Below are positions 24,727-33,376 of a stretch of 36,891 bases of DNA, in pieces (the first letter of the stretch is position 1; every line of letters begins with the position of its first letter). The stretch is from Marinibacterium sp039179965. GTDB taxonomy: Bacteria > Pseudomonadota > Alphaproteobacteria > Rhodobacterales > Rhodobacteraceae. The notes beneath the pieces are model-generated. The model was not told the origin of the DNA, made no database searches, and worked only from the letters and a program-made list of their open reading frames with translations. A program made the position numbers and the translations under genes. Where the stretch lies: assembly GCA_039179965.1 (NCBI GenBank), contig JBCDEC010000008.1, positions 1 through 36,891 of the forward strand, given 5' to 3'.

Positions 24727-26015
24727 CCGAGACCTCGCAGAAACCCCGCTCTGCCGCCTTTGACGACAGCGGCGTGACGGTTGCAAAAGCGATGCCCTGG
24801 CTGATCGCGACGGCTTTCCTTCTGGTGATGCCGTTCATTTTCCAGTCAAACTCGGCCATCACCATCATGAACCAGATGGCGATCACCATCATCTTTGCGC
24901 TGAGCTACAATATGCTGCTGGGGCAGGGCGGTATGCTGAGTTTCGGCCACGCGGTCTATATGGGCGTCGGTGGCTTTTTCTGCGTGCACATCATGAATAT
25001 GGACGCGTTCTTTGGCATGATCCCACTGCCGTTGCTGCCGATCTTCGGTGGCATGTTCGGCATGGGCCTGGCGCTGATCGTCGGCAGTTTTTCGACGCGG
25101 CGTGCCGGCACGGTCTTTGCGATGATCTCGCTGGGCGTGGGCGAGCTGATCGCCGCCTGTTCGGTGATCATCGTGGCCTTCTTTGGCGGCGAAGAGGGGG
25201 TGAGCAGCGACCGCACCTATGGTCTGCCGTTCTTTGGCGTCGAGTTTCTCCAGCAGATCGAGGTCTATTACCTGATCGTCTTCTGGCTTGTGATCTCGGC
25301 CCTCCTGATGTACCTCTTTTCGCGCACCCCGGTCGGACGCATGGCAAATGCGGTGCGCGACAATCCCGAACGCGCCGAGTTTCTGGGCTACTCCGCCCGT
25401 TGGGTGCGTTTTTATTCCTTCGTCGCGGCTGGCTTTTTTGCGGGCATTGCAGGCGGGCTCTTTGCGGTGAACTACGAGATCCTGACCGAGGAAAACCTCA
25501 ACCTCGCCACCTCCGGATCCATCCTTCTGGTGACCTTCCTGGGCGGCGTCGGGTTCTTCTTCGGCCCGATCATCGGCGCTATCGTCTTTACATTGCTGCA
25601 GACCGTGCTGTCGCTGGAAACCGAGCTCTGGGCGCTCTATGTGGGTGCGCTCTTTGTGGCCACGGTGATGTTCTTCCCCGGCGGACTGGCCGGCGTGATC
25701 ATGATGCATATGCCGCCGATCATACTGGGCAAATGGCGGCCTCTGGTCCGCCCCTACATCATGGTTCTGGTCCCGGCCCTGGTGTCTGTCCTCGCCAGCG
25801 CGGGATTCATCGAGATCCTGTTCCATGCCCGCCACGCGGCTTTGGGCGACGATCAGATGACGGTCTACTGGATCACCTTCTCGCATTTCAATCCGTTGCC
25901 CTGGGTGATCTTCGGCGGCCTGGCCGTGGGCGGTTTCCTTCTGGCCCGCCGCGGCGCGCCAGAGCTGGTGGAAGCCTGGCATGAGGCCAATACCGACGAC
26001 AGAGGCCAGACATGA
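24723..26015 (+). CDS. ABC transporter permease, LivM type
   Basis: A 430-residue permease, the LivM partner. After an N-terminal extension it has ITIIFALSYNMLLGQGGMLSFGHAVYMGVGGF, the cytoplasmic loop TPVGRMANAVRDNPERAEFLGY, and VTFLGGVGFFFGPIIGAIVFTLLQ, all in family order. Its C-terminal region (about 330-430) is longer than usual and adds further hydrophobic segments. It overlaps both neighbours by four bases, so the four transporter subunits are translationally coupled. Confidence 0.92.
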   Translation: MTETSQKPRSAAFDDSGVTVAKAMPWLIATAFLLVMPFIFQSNSAITIMNQMAITIIFALSYNMLLGQGGMLSFGHAVYMGVGGFFCVHIMNMDAFFGMIPLPLLPIFGGMFGMGLALIVGSFSTRRAGTVFAMISLGVGELIAACSVIIVAFFGGEEGVSSDRTYGLPFFGVEFLQQIEVYYLIVFWLVISALLMYLFSRTPVGRMANAVRDNPERAEFLGYSARWVRFYSFVAAGFFAGIAGGLFAVNYEILTEENLNLATSGSILLVTFLGGVGFFFGPIIGAIVFTLLQTVLSLETELWALYVGALFVATVMFFPGGLAGVIMMHMPPIILGKWRPLVRPYIMVLVPALVSVLASAGFIEILFHARHAALGDDQMTVYWITFSHFNPLPWVIFGGLAVGGFLLARRGAPELVEAWHEANTDDRGQT

Positions 26016-26773
26016 CCCCAGCGGCTTTGGAAATCACCAATCTGCGCAAGAGCTTCGGGCAGGCCGAGATCATTCGCGGCGTCGATCTGCAGATTGCACC
26101 CGGCGAACGCCACGCCGTCATCGGCCCCAATGGCGCAGGCAAATCCACGCTGTTCAACCTGATCACCGGGCGGTTTCCGCAAACCGCCGGGGTCATCGCG
26201 CTGCATGGCCAGGACCTCGCGGGAAAGGCGCCTTACGAGATCAACCGCATGGGCCTGTCGCGGTCGTTCCAGATCACCAACATCTTCCCCAAGATGACGG
26301 TGTTTGAGAACGTGCGCTGTTCGCTCCTGTGGTCGATGGGCTACCGGTATTCGTTCTGGAACATGGTGGCCCGCAGCCGGGCGCTGAACGAAGGCGCCGA
26401 AGAGATCCTGGCGCAGATCAACCTGCAGCGCCGCCGCGACCTGCCTGCGGGGCTGTTGTCATATGCCGAACAGCGCGCGTTGGAGATTGGCATCACCATC
26501 GCCGGCGGCGCCGATGTCATCATGCTCGACGAACCCACCGCGGGCATGAGCCATTCGGAGACCGATTACATCGTCAACCTCATCCGCGAGGTCACCGAGG
26601 GCAAGACACTGGTGATGGTCGAACATGACATGGGCGTGGTCTTTGGCCTGGCCGACCGGATCTCTGTTCTGGTCTATGGCGAGATCATCGCCACCGGCGC
26701 GCCCGAGCAGGTGCGCGCCAACCCGCGCGTGCAGGAGGCCTACCTCGGCGCAGCTTTGGAGGCCGAACACTGA
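26012..26773 (+). CDS. ABC transporter ATP-binding protein, LivG type
   Basis: A 253-residue ATPase subunit. Walker A is GPNGAGKST (Lys44), Walker B VIMLDEPTAGMS, and the H-loop is VEHDMGVVFGLADRI. The signature reads LSYAEQR (149-155) with Ala152, where most family members have LSYGEQR. The protein energises import from the cytoplasmic side together with the second ATPase. Start and stop overlap the neighbouring genes. Confidence 0.93.
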   Translation: MTPAALEITNLRKSFGQAEIIRGVDLQIAPGERHAVIGPNGAGKSTLFNLITGRFPQTAGVIALHGQDLAGKAPYEINRMGLSRSFQITNIFPKMTVFENVRCSLLWSMGYRYSFWNMVARSRALNEGAEEILAQINLQRRRDLPAGLLSYAEQRALEIGITIAGGADVIMLDEPTAGMSHSETDYIVNLIREVTEGKTLVMVEHDMGVVFGLADRISVLVYGEIIATGAPEQVRANPRVQEAYLGAALEAEH

Positions 26774-27474
26774 TGCTCGACGTCATCGACATGCATGCAT
26801 ACTACGGAAAATCCCACATCCTGCAGGGTGTGAACATGACGATCCGGGAAGGCGAGATCGTCGCGCTGCTGGGGCGCAACGGGGTCGGGCGCTCGACCAC
26901 CTGCAAGGCGATCATGGGCGAGGTCGAACCCGAAGGAACGGTCCGCTTCAAAGGCAAGGACATCGCCGGCCGGAAAGCCTATGAGATCGCCAATCTCGGC
27001 ATCGGCTATGTGCCGGAAAACCGGGACATCTTTCCGGGTCTGACGACGCGGCAAAACCTGAACCTTGGTCTCAAACCCGGCCAGAAAGACGGCGCCGGGC
27101 GCTGGTCGATGCAGGACATGTTCGACATGTTTTCCAACCTGGCCAACCGCGCGGATGTCGAGGCATCGGTCCTGTCCGGCGGCGAACAGCAAATGCTCAC
27201 CATGTGCCGCACGCTAATGGGCGATCCTGACCTTGTGATGATCGATGAGCCGACCGAAGGCCTCTCACCGCAAATGGTGCAACGCGTCGCCGAACTGCTC
27301 AAGGAAATCGCCAATCGCGGCATCGCTACGCTTCTGGTCGAACAAAAGCTCGCCATTGCCCTCGACATCGCGCACCGGGTCTATGTCATGGGCCATGGTC
27401 AGGTGGTCTTCGAAGGCACGCCCGCCGAGCTCAAATCCCGCGAAGACGTCCGCAAGGAATGGCTGGAAGTCTGA
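26773..27474 (+). CDS. ABC transporter ATP-binding protein, LivF type, with Arg in Walker A
   Basis: A 233-residue ATPase subunit. The Walker A motif reads GRNGVGRSTT: the catalytic Lys is Arg40 (codon CGC at 26890-26892). Signature LSGGEQQMLTMCR and Walker B LVMIDEPTEGLSP are intact, and the H-loop position is VEQK, as is common for LivF. Lys-to-Arg in Walker A usually weakens ATP hydrolysis, so one of the two nucleotide sites may be degenerate, with LivG doing the work. The start overlaps the LivG stop by one base. A dispersed repeat follows the gene. Confidence 0.92.
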   Translation: MLDVIDMHAYYGKSHILQGVNMTIREGEIVALLGRNGVGRSTTCKAIMGEVEPEGTVRFKGKDIAGRKAYEIANLGIGYVPENRDIFPGLTTRQNLNLGLKPGQKDGAGRWSMQDMFDMFSNLANRADVEASVLSGGEQQMLTMCRTLMGDPDLVMIDEPTEGLSPQMVQRVAELLKEIANRGIATLLVEQKLAIALDIAHRVYVMGHGQVVFEGTPAELKSREDVRKEWLEV

Positions 27475-27524
27475 CGGTCGACTGCCCTGCGCCCGACCCC
27501 GATCAAATGCGCATCCGCCCCATC

Positions 27525-27587
27525 TTCTTCTTGGTCAAATACTCGGGGGGAGGCGTCCGCAGGACGCCCGGGGGGCAAAGCCCCCCT
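27525..27587 (+). repeat. Dispersed hairpin repeat, copy C
   Basis: TTCTTCTTGG (27525-27534), TC, AAATAC, then GGCGTCC/GGACGCC (27552-27568) and GGGGGGC/GCCCCCC (27570-27586, AAA loop). It has the same layout as the minus strand of copy A, with different stem bases that still pair. It lies in the convergent gap between the LivF-type gene and the GST gene and may work as a bidirectional terminator. Confidence 0.75.
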
Positions 27588-27607
27588 CAAAATCGGGCTC
27601 CCTGCAG

Positions 27608-27657
27608 ACCCCCCGTAAATCCCCGGTAAATCCCTCGCAAACCCCCTACCAAAGCCC
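27608..27657. repeat. Degenerate 11-12-base tandem repeat
   Basis: Four imperfect units of the type CCCCGTAAATC, CCCGGTAAATC, CCTCGCAAACC, CCCTACCAAAGC follow copy C and reach the GST stop codon region. No gene is visible here. Confidence 0.4.
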
Positions 27658-27670
27658 CGCGTCACATCCA

Positions 27671-28276
27671 CTACAACGCATCCACCGCCTGAAACGCCGG
27701 GCGCGCTTCCAGGCGGTCCGCATAGGCCCGCAGGTTGGGCATCTGGTCCATCTCCAGACGAAAGCGGCGCGCCATCACCACCGCATGCCCGGTCATGATA
27801 TCAGCGGCCGAAAACGTACCGGCCAGATAGTCACGCCCCACCATATGCGCCTCAAGCGTACCGAGCATCTTGCCCAGAAGCTTGGTGGCCCGCTTCGCAT
27901 GCACCTCGCTGCGGCGGTCTTCGGGCAACAGCCGGGTCTCGACAACGATCTGGTTGATCGGAGGCATGATCATGCCTTCGCAATAGTGAAACCATTGCAG
28001 ATAGGGGCCGAACGCGGCGCTCTCGACTGCAGGGTGCAGCCGGCCCTCGCCATAGCGGGCAAGCAGGTATTGAACGATTGCCCCGGATTCAAAGAGCACA
28101 AGATCGCCATCTTCCAGCACCGGCACCCGACCGTCGGGATGTGTTTCGCGATAGGCCGGAGTGCGCAGATCGGGACTGCCCACCTCATATCGCGCAAGCT
28201 CGTAGGTCAGTCCAAGTTCTTCCAAAACCCAGGCTGCCCGCATCGCGCGGCTGTTTGGCGCATAATGTAACTTCAC
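27671..28276 (-). CDS. Glutathione S-transferase family protein
   Basis: A 201-residue GST with an N-terminal thioredoxin-like domain (MKLHYAPNSRAMRAAWVLEELGLTYELARYEV, then GRVPVLEDGDLVLFESGAIVQYLLARYG with the conserved ESxAI that binds the gamma-glutamyl part of glutathione). An all-helical C-terminal domain follows (YLAGTFSAADIMTGHAV, with the Asp cap). Ser9 could be the activating residue. It is encoded alone, converging with the transporter operon and diverging from the serine hydrolase. Substrate unknown. Confidence 0.88.
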   Translation of the reverse strand: MKLHYAPNSRAMRAAWVLEELGLTYELARYEVGSPDLRTPAYRETHPDGRVPVLEDGDLVLFESGAIVQYLLARYGEGRLHPAVESAAFGPYLQWFHYCEGMIMPPINQIVVETRLLPEDRRSEVHAKRATKLLGKMLGTLEAHMVGRDYLAGTFSAADIMTGHAVVMARRFRLEMDQMPNLRAYADRLEARPAFQAVDAL

Positions 28277-28428
28277 GTTTCTCTCCCTACCACGCGCCCG
28301 GGCCGGGCGGTGCCTGCCGCGAGACTATCGCGCTGTTCGAAATCCTGTCAAAGACGCCGTAACGTCTCGACAATCCAAACTATTCACGCGCACATTGACA
28401 CGTGAAGCGTCAGGGAGATCCGGAGCCA

Positions 28429-29670
28429 ATGGACATCGCAGATCCGCGCACGTTGGGGTTTGATCCGGACCGGCTGAGCCGGATCGCCGCATGGATGGAA
28501 AGCTATATCGACCGTCGCCGCTATCCCGGCGCCTCCATCCTGATCGCGCGCGATGGACAGGAGGTCTATGCCCACACCTGCGGGCAGCGCAACATCCAAG
28601 CAGACCTTCCGTTTGAACGCGACACAGTGGCGCGGATCTACTCGATGACCAAACCCGTCACCTCGGTGGCTGTGATGATGTTGATCGAACGCGGGCTGTT
28701 TCCACTTGAAACGCCGGTCTCGGAGTTCATTCCCGCCTTCTCGCAGATGCAGGCGCTGTTGCCCGGTGCAGAGCGGCTGGATCAGGTGGCCAAGACGCGC
28801 ACGCCGAGCATCCATCAGCTCCTGACCCATACCTCCGGTCTGTCCTATTCGTTCAACGCAGGCCTCGTCTGCGAGGCCATGGGCGAGCAGAAACTCGATT
28901 TCGGACCGGATGCACGGGACATCGAAACCGTTTCCAACCAACTGGCCGAACTTCCGCTGGTCTTCACGCCCGGATCGCGCTGGGAATACTCTGTTGGGAT
29001 CGACGTTCTGGGCCGGGTGATCGAGGTGGCCTCCGGCCAAAGCCTCGATGAATTTTTCACCCAGCAGATCTTTGCGCCGCTTGGCATGAGCGACACGGCG
29101 TTTCGCGTCGCCCCGGGCACAGGCGACCGGTTCGCAGCACTTTACACGCCGCTTGAAGGCGACCCGATGTCGGTTGATGCACCGGTGCAGGGGGGAGAGA
29201 CACTCAACCTTTCGGATGCGCCGGAGGGGTCTGCCTATCACACCACCCAGTGCTATTCGGGCGGCGGTGGTCTCTTGGGCACGATTGACGACTACATGCG
29301 CTTTGCCGAGATGCTGCGCAGCGGCGGCGCGGGCGCGTACGGGCGCTTGCTGTCGCCAAAAACGCTGGATTTCATGATGCGCAATCATCTGGCCGGCGAC
29401 ATCGCCGACATGGGCCCGACAAGCTTCGCCGAACAGCCGATGTTTGGCACCGGTTTTGGCATTGGTGGCGCCGTGGTGCGCGAACCCGGGCGCGTCGGCA
29501 TCCCCGGGTCGGTCGGTGATTTTGGCTGGGGTGGCATGGCGTCGACCTATTTCTGGGTCGATCGCGTCAATCGGCTCTCGGTTGTATTCTTCACACAACT
29601 GGCGCCCTCGAGTTCATATCCCTCACGATCGGAAATGAAGGCGCTCGTTCACGGAGCGATGACCGCATGA
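28429..29670 (+). CDS. Serine hydrolase, class C beta-lactamase/family VIII esterase type
   Basis: A 413-residue beta-lactamase-fold hydrolase. It has the nucleophile motif SMTK (Ser72, Lys75), LLTHTSGLSYSF, Tyr187 in the second motif (WEYSVGIDVLG) and FGWGGMAS in the position of the KTG box. There is no signal peptide, which favours a cytoplasmic esterase over a secreted beta-lactamase. I set the start at the ATG at 28429 with AGGGAGAT upstream; a GTG nine codons earlier is possible. Its stop overlaps the next start (ATGA), so it is coupled to acetoacetyl-CoA synthetase and may supply that pathway by hydrolysing an ester or lactone. Confidence 0.88.
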   Translation: MDIADPRTLGFDPDRLSRIAAWMESYIDRRRYPGASILIARDGQEVYAHTCGQRNIQADLPFERDTVARIYSMTKPVTSVAVMMLIERGLFPLETPVSEFIPAFSQMQALLPGAERLDQVAKTRTPSIHQLLTHTSGLSYSFNAGLVCEAMGEQKLDFGPDARDIETVSNQLAELPLVFTPGSRWEYSVGIDVLGRVIEVASGQSLDEFFTQQIFAPLGMSDTAFRVAPGTGDRFAALYTPLEGDPMSVDAPVQGGETLNLSDAPEGSAYHTTQCYSGGGGLLGTIDDYMRFAEMLRSGGAGAYGRLLSPKTLDFMMRNHLAGDIADMGPTSFAEQPMFGTGFGIGGAVVREPGRVGIPGSVGDFGWGGMASTYFWVDRVNRLSVVFFTQLAPSSSYPSRSEMKALVHGAMTA

Positions 29671-31628
29671 CCTCGAACCCCATTCTGTGGACTCCGACAC
29701 CAGAGCAGATCTCCGCCAGCAAGATGACCGCCTTCATCCGCTTTCTCGAAGACAGCCGGGGGTTGCGATTTGACGACTACCAGGCGCTCTGGCGCTGGAG
29801 CACGGACGAGATCGAAGACTTCTGGGCCGCGATCTGGGCGTTTTTCGACGTGCGCGCCGCCACGCCTTACACCGAGATCCTTCCCGAGCGCAAAATGCCG
29901 GGCGCAACCTGGTTTCCCGGCGCCACGCTCAATTATGGCGACCAAATGCTGCGCTTTGCCGAGACGCAGCCAGACCGCGACGCGCTGGTGGTTCATTCTG
30001 AAACCTTTCCGCGCCAGGTGCTCAGTTTCGCGGATTTGCGCCAGAGCGTGGCCAGCGTCGCGGGAGAACTGCGCGCCCTGGGCGTGGGACCGGGGGATCG
30101 TGTCGTGGCGGTTCTGCCGAACACCGAAGTGGCCATGATCGCCATGCTGGCCACGGTGTCCATTGGCGCGATCTGGTCGCTCTGTGCACCGGATATGGGT
30201 CACGTGGCCATCATCGACCGCTTCCGCCAGATCGAACCCAAGGTGCTCATCGCGCAGGACGGCTATACCCATGCCGGCAAGCCGGTGGACCGGAGAGAGG
30301 TTCTGAGCCAGATCCGCGCAGGCCTGCCCAGCGTTGCGCATGTCATCTGGCAACCGGTGGCCGGACCACCGCCCGAAGGCGTCCGGCTCTGGACCACGAT
30401 GCTGGGTCAGGGCCATAGCTTTGACCCGCTGCCCGTGCCTTTCGATCATCCGCTCTGGGTGGTCTATTCCTCCGGCACCACCGGCACGCCAAAGCCTATC
30501 GTTCACGGCCATGGCGGCGTCCTGCTGGAAGGCATGAAACAGGCGCTCCACCAGAATCAGGGCCAGGGCGACCGGTTTTGCTGGATGACGTCATCGGGCT
30601 GGGTCATGTGGAACCTGCAGGCCCAGATGCTGGGGCAGGGGGTGACGATCTGTGCGTTTGACGCCGCACCAAACCATCCCGATCTGCTCGCCTTCTGGCG
30701 CTTTGCGGCGGAGGAGAAACTGTCGTTCCTCGGCGCGGGGGCTGCTTTTTTTGAGGCCTGCCTGAAGGCCCGGATCCGCCCGTCCGAGGCGCTGGACCTC
30801 TCCGCGTTGCGCTCTGTCGGCTCCACCGGACCGCCGCTCTCGGCGGATGGCTATGACTGGATCTATTCCCACGTGGGCGCGGATCTGTGGTTGCAGCCGA
30901 TTTCGGGTGGCACAGATTTCTGCGGCGCGTTCGTGGGCGGAAATCCTTTGCTGCCGGTACGGGCCGGGGAAATGCAAAGCCGCTTTCTGGGCAATGCCGT
31001 GCGCAGCTATGACGAAGCGGGCAACGATCTGATCGGCCAGGTGGGCGAGCTTGTCTGCACCGAGCCACTGCCCTCCATGCCGCTCTACTTCTGGGCGGAC
31101 GACGGCACGCGGTTGCATGAGAGCTATTTCGACACCTACCTCGGGATCTGGCGCCATGGTGACTGGATCGAGATCACCGAAGATGGCGGCGCGATAATCT
31201 ATGGCCGCTCGGATGCCACGATCAATCGCAAGGGCCTGCGTCTGGGCTCGTCCGAGATCTACGAAGCCGTTGAGAGCCTGCCCGAAATTCTCGACAGCCT
31301 CGTCGTTGACCTTGAGTTTCTCGGCAGGGACAGCTTCATGCCCCTGTTTGTCGTGCTGGCCGACGGGGCTGACCTGTCCCAGGCTCTGAGTGAGCGCATC
31401 CACGCGGCGATCCGCGATCACGTCTCACCCAGGTTCCTGCCCAACGAGATCCATGTCATCGCCGAGGTGCCGCGCACCCTGTCCGGCAAAAAGCTTGAAG
31501 TGCCCGTCAAGAAGCTGCTTCTGGGCGGCGATCCCGAGGCCGTGGTCAATCGCGACTCGATGGCCAATCCGGCGTCCTTTGACGCCTTCGTGGCCTATGC
31601 CGCGCGCCGCGCAAAAGGCACCGCCTGA
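29667..31628 (+). CDS. aacS: Acetoacetate-CoA ligase
   Basis: AacS activates acetoacetate to acetoacetyl-CoA with ATP. The 653-residue length is normal for this enzyme and larger than ordinary acyl-CoA ligases. N-terminal family text is WTPTPEQISASKMTAFIRF, and AXWFPGATLNYGDQMLRF-like sequence (GATWFPGATLNYGDQ) follows. The adenylate-forming P-loop is YSSGTTGTPKPIVHGHGG, then GWVMWNLQ, ISGGTDFCGAFVGGNP, GIWRHGDWIEI and the C-terminal catalytic Lys in LSGKKLEVPVKK. It lies between the serine hydrolase and the thioesterase with overlapping codons on both sides; thiolase could then split its product. Confidence 0.95.
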   Translation: MTSNPILWTPTPEQISASKMTAFIRFLEDSRGLRFDDYQALWRWSTDEIEDFWAAIWAFFDVRAATPYTEILPERKMPGATWFPGATLNYGDQMLRFAETQPDRDALVVHSETFPRQVLSFADLRQSVASVAGELRALGVGPGDRVVAVLPNTEVAMIAMLATVSIGAIWSLCAPDMGHVAIIDRFRQIEPKVLIAQDGYTHAGKPVDRREVLSQIRAGLPSVAHVIWQPVAGPPPEGVRLWTTMLGQGHSFDPLPVPFDHPLWVVYSSGTTGTPKPIVHGHGGVLLEGMKQALHQNQGQGDRFCWMTSSGWVMWNLQAQMLGQGVTICAFDAAPNHPDLLAFWRFAAEEKLSFLGAGAAFFEACLKARIRPSEALDLSALRSVGSTGPPLSADGYDWIYSHVGADLWLQPISGGTDFCGAFVGGNPLLPVRAGEMQSRFLGNAVRSYDEAGNDLIGQVGELVCTEPLPSMPLYFWADDGTRLHESYFDTYLGIWRHGDWIEITEDGGAIIYGRSDATINRKGLRLGSSEIYEAVESLPEILDSLVVDLEFLGRDSFMPLFVVLADGADLSQALSERIHAAIRDHVSPRFLPNEIHVIAEVPRTLSGKKLEVPVKKLLLGGDPEAVVNRDSMANPASFDAFVAYAARRAKGTA

Positions 31629-32497
31629 TGGACAAATCGCATCAACAACTGCTGTCGCTTCTGGATCTGGAACAGCTTGAGGTCGATCTCTTCCGCGGCA
31701 TGGGCGGGGGCGGCGAAACCGCGAAACGGATTTTTGGCGGGCAGGTGATCGCGCAGGCGCTGATGGCGGCCTATCGCACGGTCGAAGACCGGCTCTGCCA
31801 CTCGCTGCACGCCTATTTCATCCGGCCCGGAGATCCCACAATCCCGGTGATCTACCAGGTCGACCGCGCACGCGACGGTGGCAGCTTCACCACCCGCCGG
31901 GTTGTGGCCATTCAGCACGGCCGCCAGATCCTGAACCTTTCCGCCTCCTTCCATGTTGAGGAGGAGGGCTGGTCGCATCAGCACCCGATGCCCGAGGTGC
32001 CGGCACCCCAGGACCTGACCCCCCTTCAGACCCGGCGCGCCAACGCCGCCGACCGGGTGCCAACGGCCTTGCGCGATGCCTTTCTCCGGCTGCGCCCGAT
32101 CGAAATCTGCGAGGTTGACCCGCTCGACTTCTTCGAGCCCAGCCCGGCCGATGACCGCAATCAGATCTGGTTTCGCCTGCAGGGCGCGGCCGGCGCCACG
32201 CCGGTCATGCAGCATTGCCTTCTGGCCTATGCCTCCGACATGCACCTTTTGGGCTCGGCCCTGCGGCCGCACGGGCTGACCTGGTTCCAGCCGCATGTGA
32301 TGACCGCCAGCCTCGATCACGCCATGTGGTTTCATGCGCCCATCGCGTTCGAGAACTGGCATCTCTACGCCATGGACAGCCCGCAGTCTCACGGCGGGCG
32401 CGGCTTCAACCGGGGCACCATCTACACACAAGACGGTCAACTGGTGGCCAGCACCGCACAAGAGGGCCTCATCCGCCCGATCACACCACGCCGCTGA
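31628..32497 (+). CDS. tesB: Acyl-CoA thioesterase II
   Basis: TesB hydrolyses acyl-CoA thioesters in the cytoplasm. The 289-residue double-hot-dog protein has GGQVIAQALMAA-like FGGQVIAQALMAAYRTV, SLHAYFIRPGD, ILNLSASFHVEEEGWSHQ, YASDMHLLGSAL, ASLDHAMWFHAPI and IYTQDGQLVASTAQEGLIR. Asp204 and Gln278 fall exactly at the E. coli TesB catalytic positions; residue 228 is Ser where E. coli has Thr, a conservative change. It is coupled to aacS by a TGATG overlap and is the last gene of that unit. Confidence 0.95.
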   Translation: MDKSHQQLLSLLDLEQLEVDLFRGMGGGGETAKRIFGGQVIAQALMAAYRTVEDRLCHSLHAYFIRPGDPTIPVIYQVDRARDGGSFTTRRVVAIQHGRQILNLSASFHVEEEGWSHQHPMPEVPAPQDLTPLQTRRANAADRVPTALRDAFLRLRPIEICEVDPLDFFEPSPADDRNQIWFRLQGAAGATPVMQHCLLAYASDMHLLGSALRPHGLTWFQPHVMTASLDHAMWFHAPIAFENWHLYAMDSPQSHGGRGFNRGTIYTQDGQLVASTAQEGLIRPITPRR

Positions 32498-32527
32498 CGC
32501 TATCCCGCCCCGACACCGCGGGCGGCC

Positions 32528-32580
32528 GGGTCCCGCTCCCGACCCTGCGGCTTCTTTCTTTTTTCAAATACCCCGGCGGA
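32528..32580 (+). terminator. tesB terminator merged with repeat copy D
   Basis: GGGTC (32528-32532) and GACCC (32541-32545) form a stem, and 32551-32567 is a T-rich tract. The same tract followed by CAAATACCCCGG (32566 onward) matches the head of the dispersed repeat found at 2882, 5161 and 27525. It lies between convergent tesB and the SDR operon. Confidence 0.5.
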
Positions 32581-32601
32581 ACGGTGCCACCCGCGCGAAT
32601 C

Positions 32602-33372
32602 TCAGAGTTTGTCCCCATACATCCGGTTCAGCTTCCGCATCCCGCCAAGCCAGCGGTCGTAGTTCTCGCTCTTGTGGCGCATGTATCCCAGCACCTCGGG
32701 GTGCGGAAGAACAAGAAAGACCTCGTCGCGGATGGCCTGGATACAGGCCTCGGCCACGGGTTCGGGCTCCAGCATCCCGTCCAGCGCGGCAACACCATCT
32801 TCATGGCCCACCGTCATCTCGGTCCGCACCGCCTGCGGACACAACACGCTGACCCCGATTCCGTCATCGCCATGGGTCAGCGAGAGCCACTCGGCAAAGC
32901 CGACGGCAGCGTGTTTTGTCACCCCGTATGGCGCGGCCCCGACCTGGTTCAAAAGCCCCGCCGCAGAAGCCGTGTTCAGAAAGTACCCGCCGCCCCGCGC
33001 GCGCATCCGCGGCACAAGAGCCCGCGCTGCCCAGACATGGGACATCACATTGACCTCCCAGATCCGCTGCCAGTCTTCGTCCGGAACCTCCACGCCGCCG
33101 GCCACCAGAATGCCGGCATTCGAACAGAACAGATCGATCGGCCCGATCGCACCTTCCACCGTGTCGATCATGCCCGAGATCTCGACCTCGCGGGCCACAT
33201 TGACCTCAAACCCGGTCCCGTTCACGCGCTGCGCGACATCGGCCGCGCCCGACCCGTTCAGATCGGCGCAGACCACATGGCGTGCGCCATGTGCGGCGCA
33301 GCGCTCAGCCAGGGCCTTGCCGATCCCGCTGGCCGCACCCGTAACGACCACGATCTTGTCTTTTATATCCAT
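32602..33372 (-). CDS. SDR family oxidoreductase
   Basis: A 256-residue classical SDR. It has VVTGAASGIGKALAERC (cofactor motif, about 9-25), CSNAGI in the NNAG position, and the catalytic Ser and Tyr-x-x-x-Lys in TASAAGLLNQVGAAPYGVTKHAAVG. Glu/Asp at the second strand end (VCADLN) suggests NAD+ preference. It is the last gene of the ligase-SDR-SDR unit, four bases after the preceding SDR. The substrate is unknown, presumably a hydroxyacyl-CoA or alcohol. Confidence 0.87.
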   Translation of the reverse strand: MDIKDKIVVVTGAASGIGKALAERCAAHGARHVVCADLNGSGAADVAQRVNGTGFEVNVAREVEISGMIDTVEGAIGPIDLFCSNAGILVAGGVEVPDEDWQRIWEVNVMSHVWAARALVPRMRARGGGYFLNTASAAGLLNQVGAAPYGVTKHAAVGFAEWLSLTHGDDGIGVSVLCPQAVRTEMTVGHEDGVAALDGMLEPEPVAEACIQAIRDEVFLVLPHPEVLGYMRHKSENYDRWLGGMRKLNRMYGDKL

Positions 33373-33376
33373 TTGC

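Noticed and set aside
28429..29670. Beta-lactamase resistance gene
   Set aside because: It lacks a signal peptide and is coupled to acetoacetyl-CoA synthetase; a cytoplasmic family VIII esterase is a better reading.
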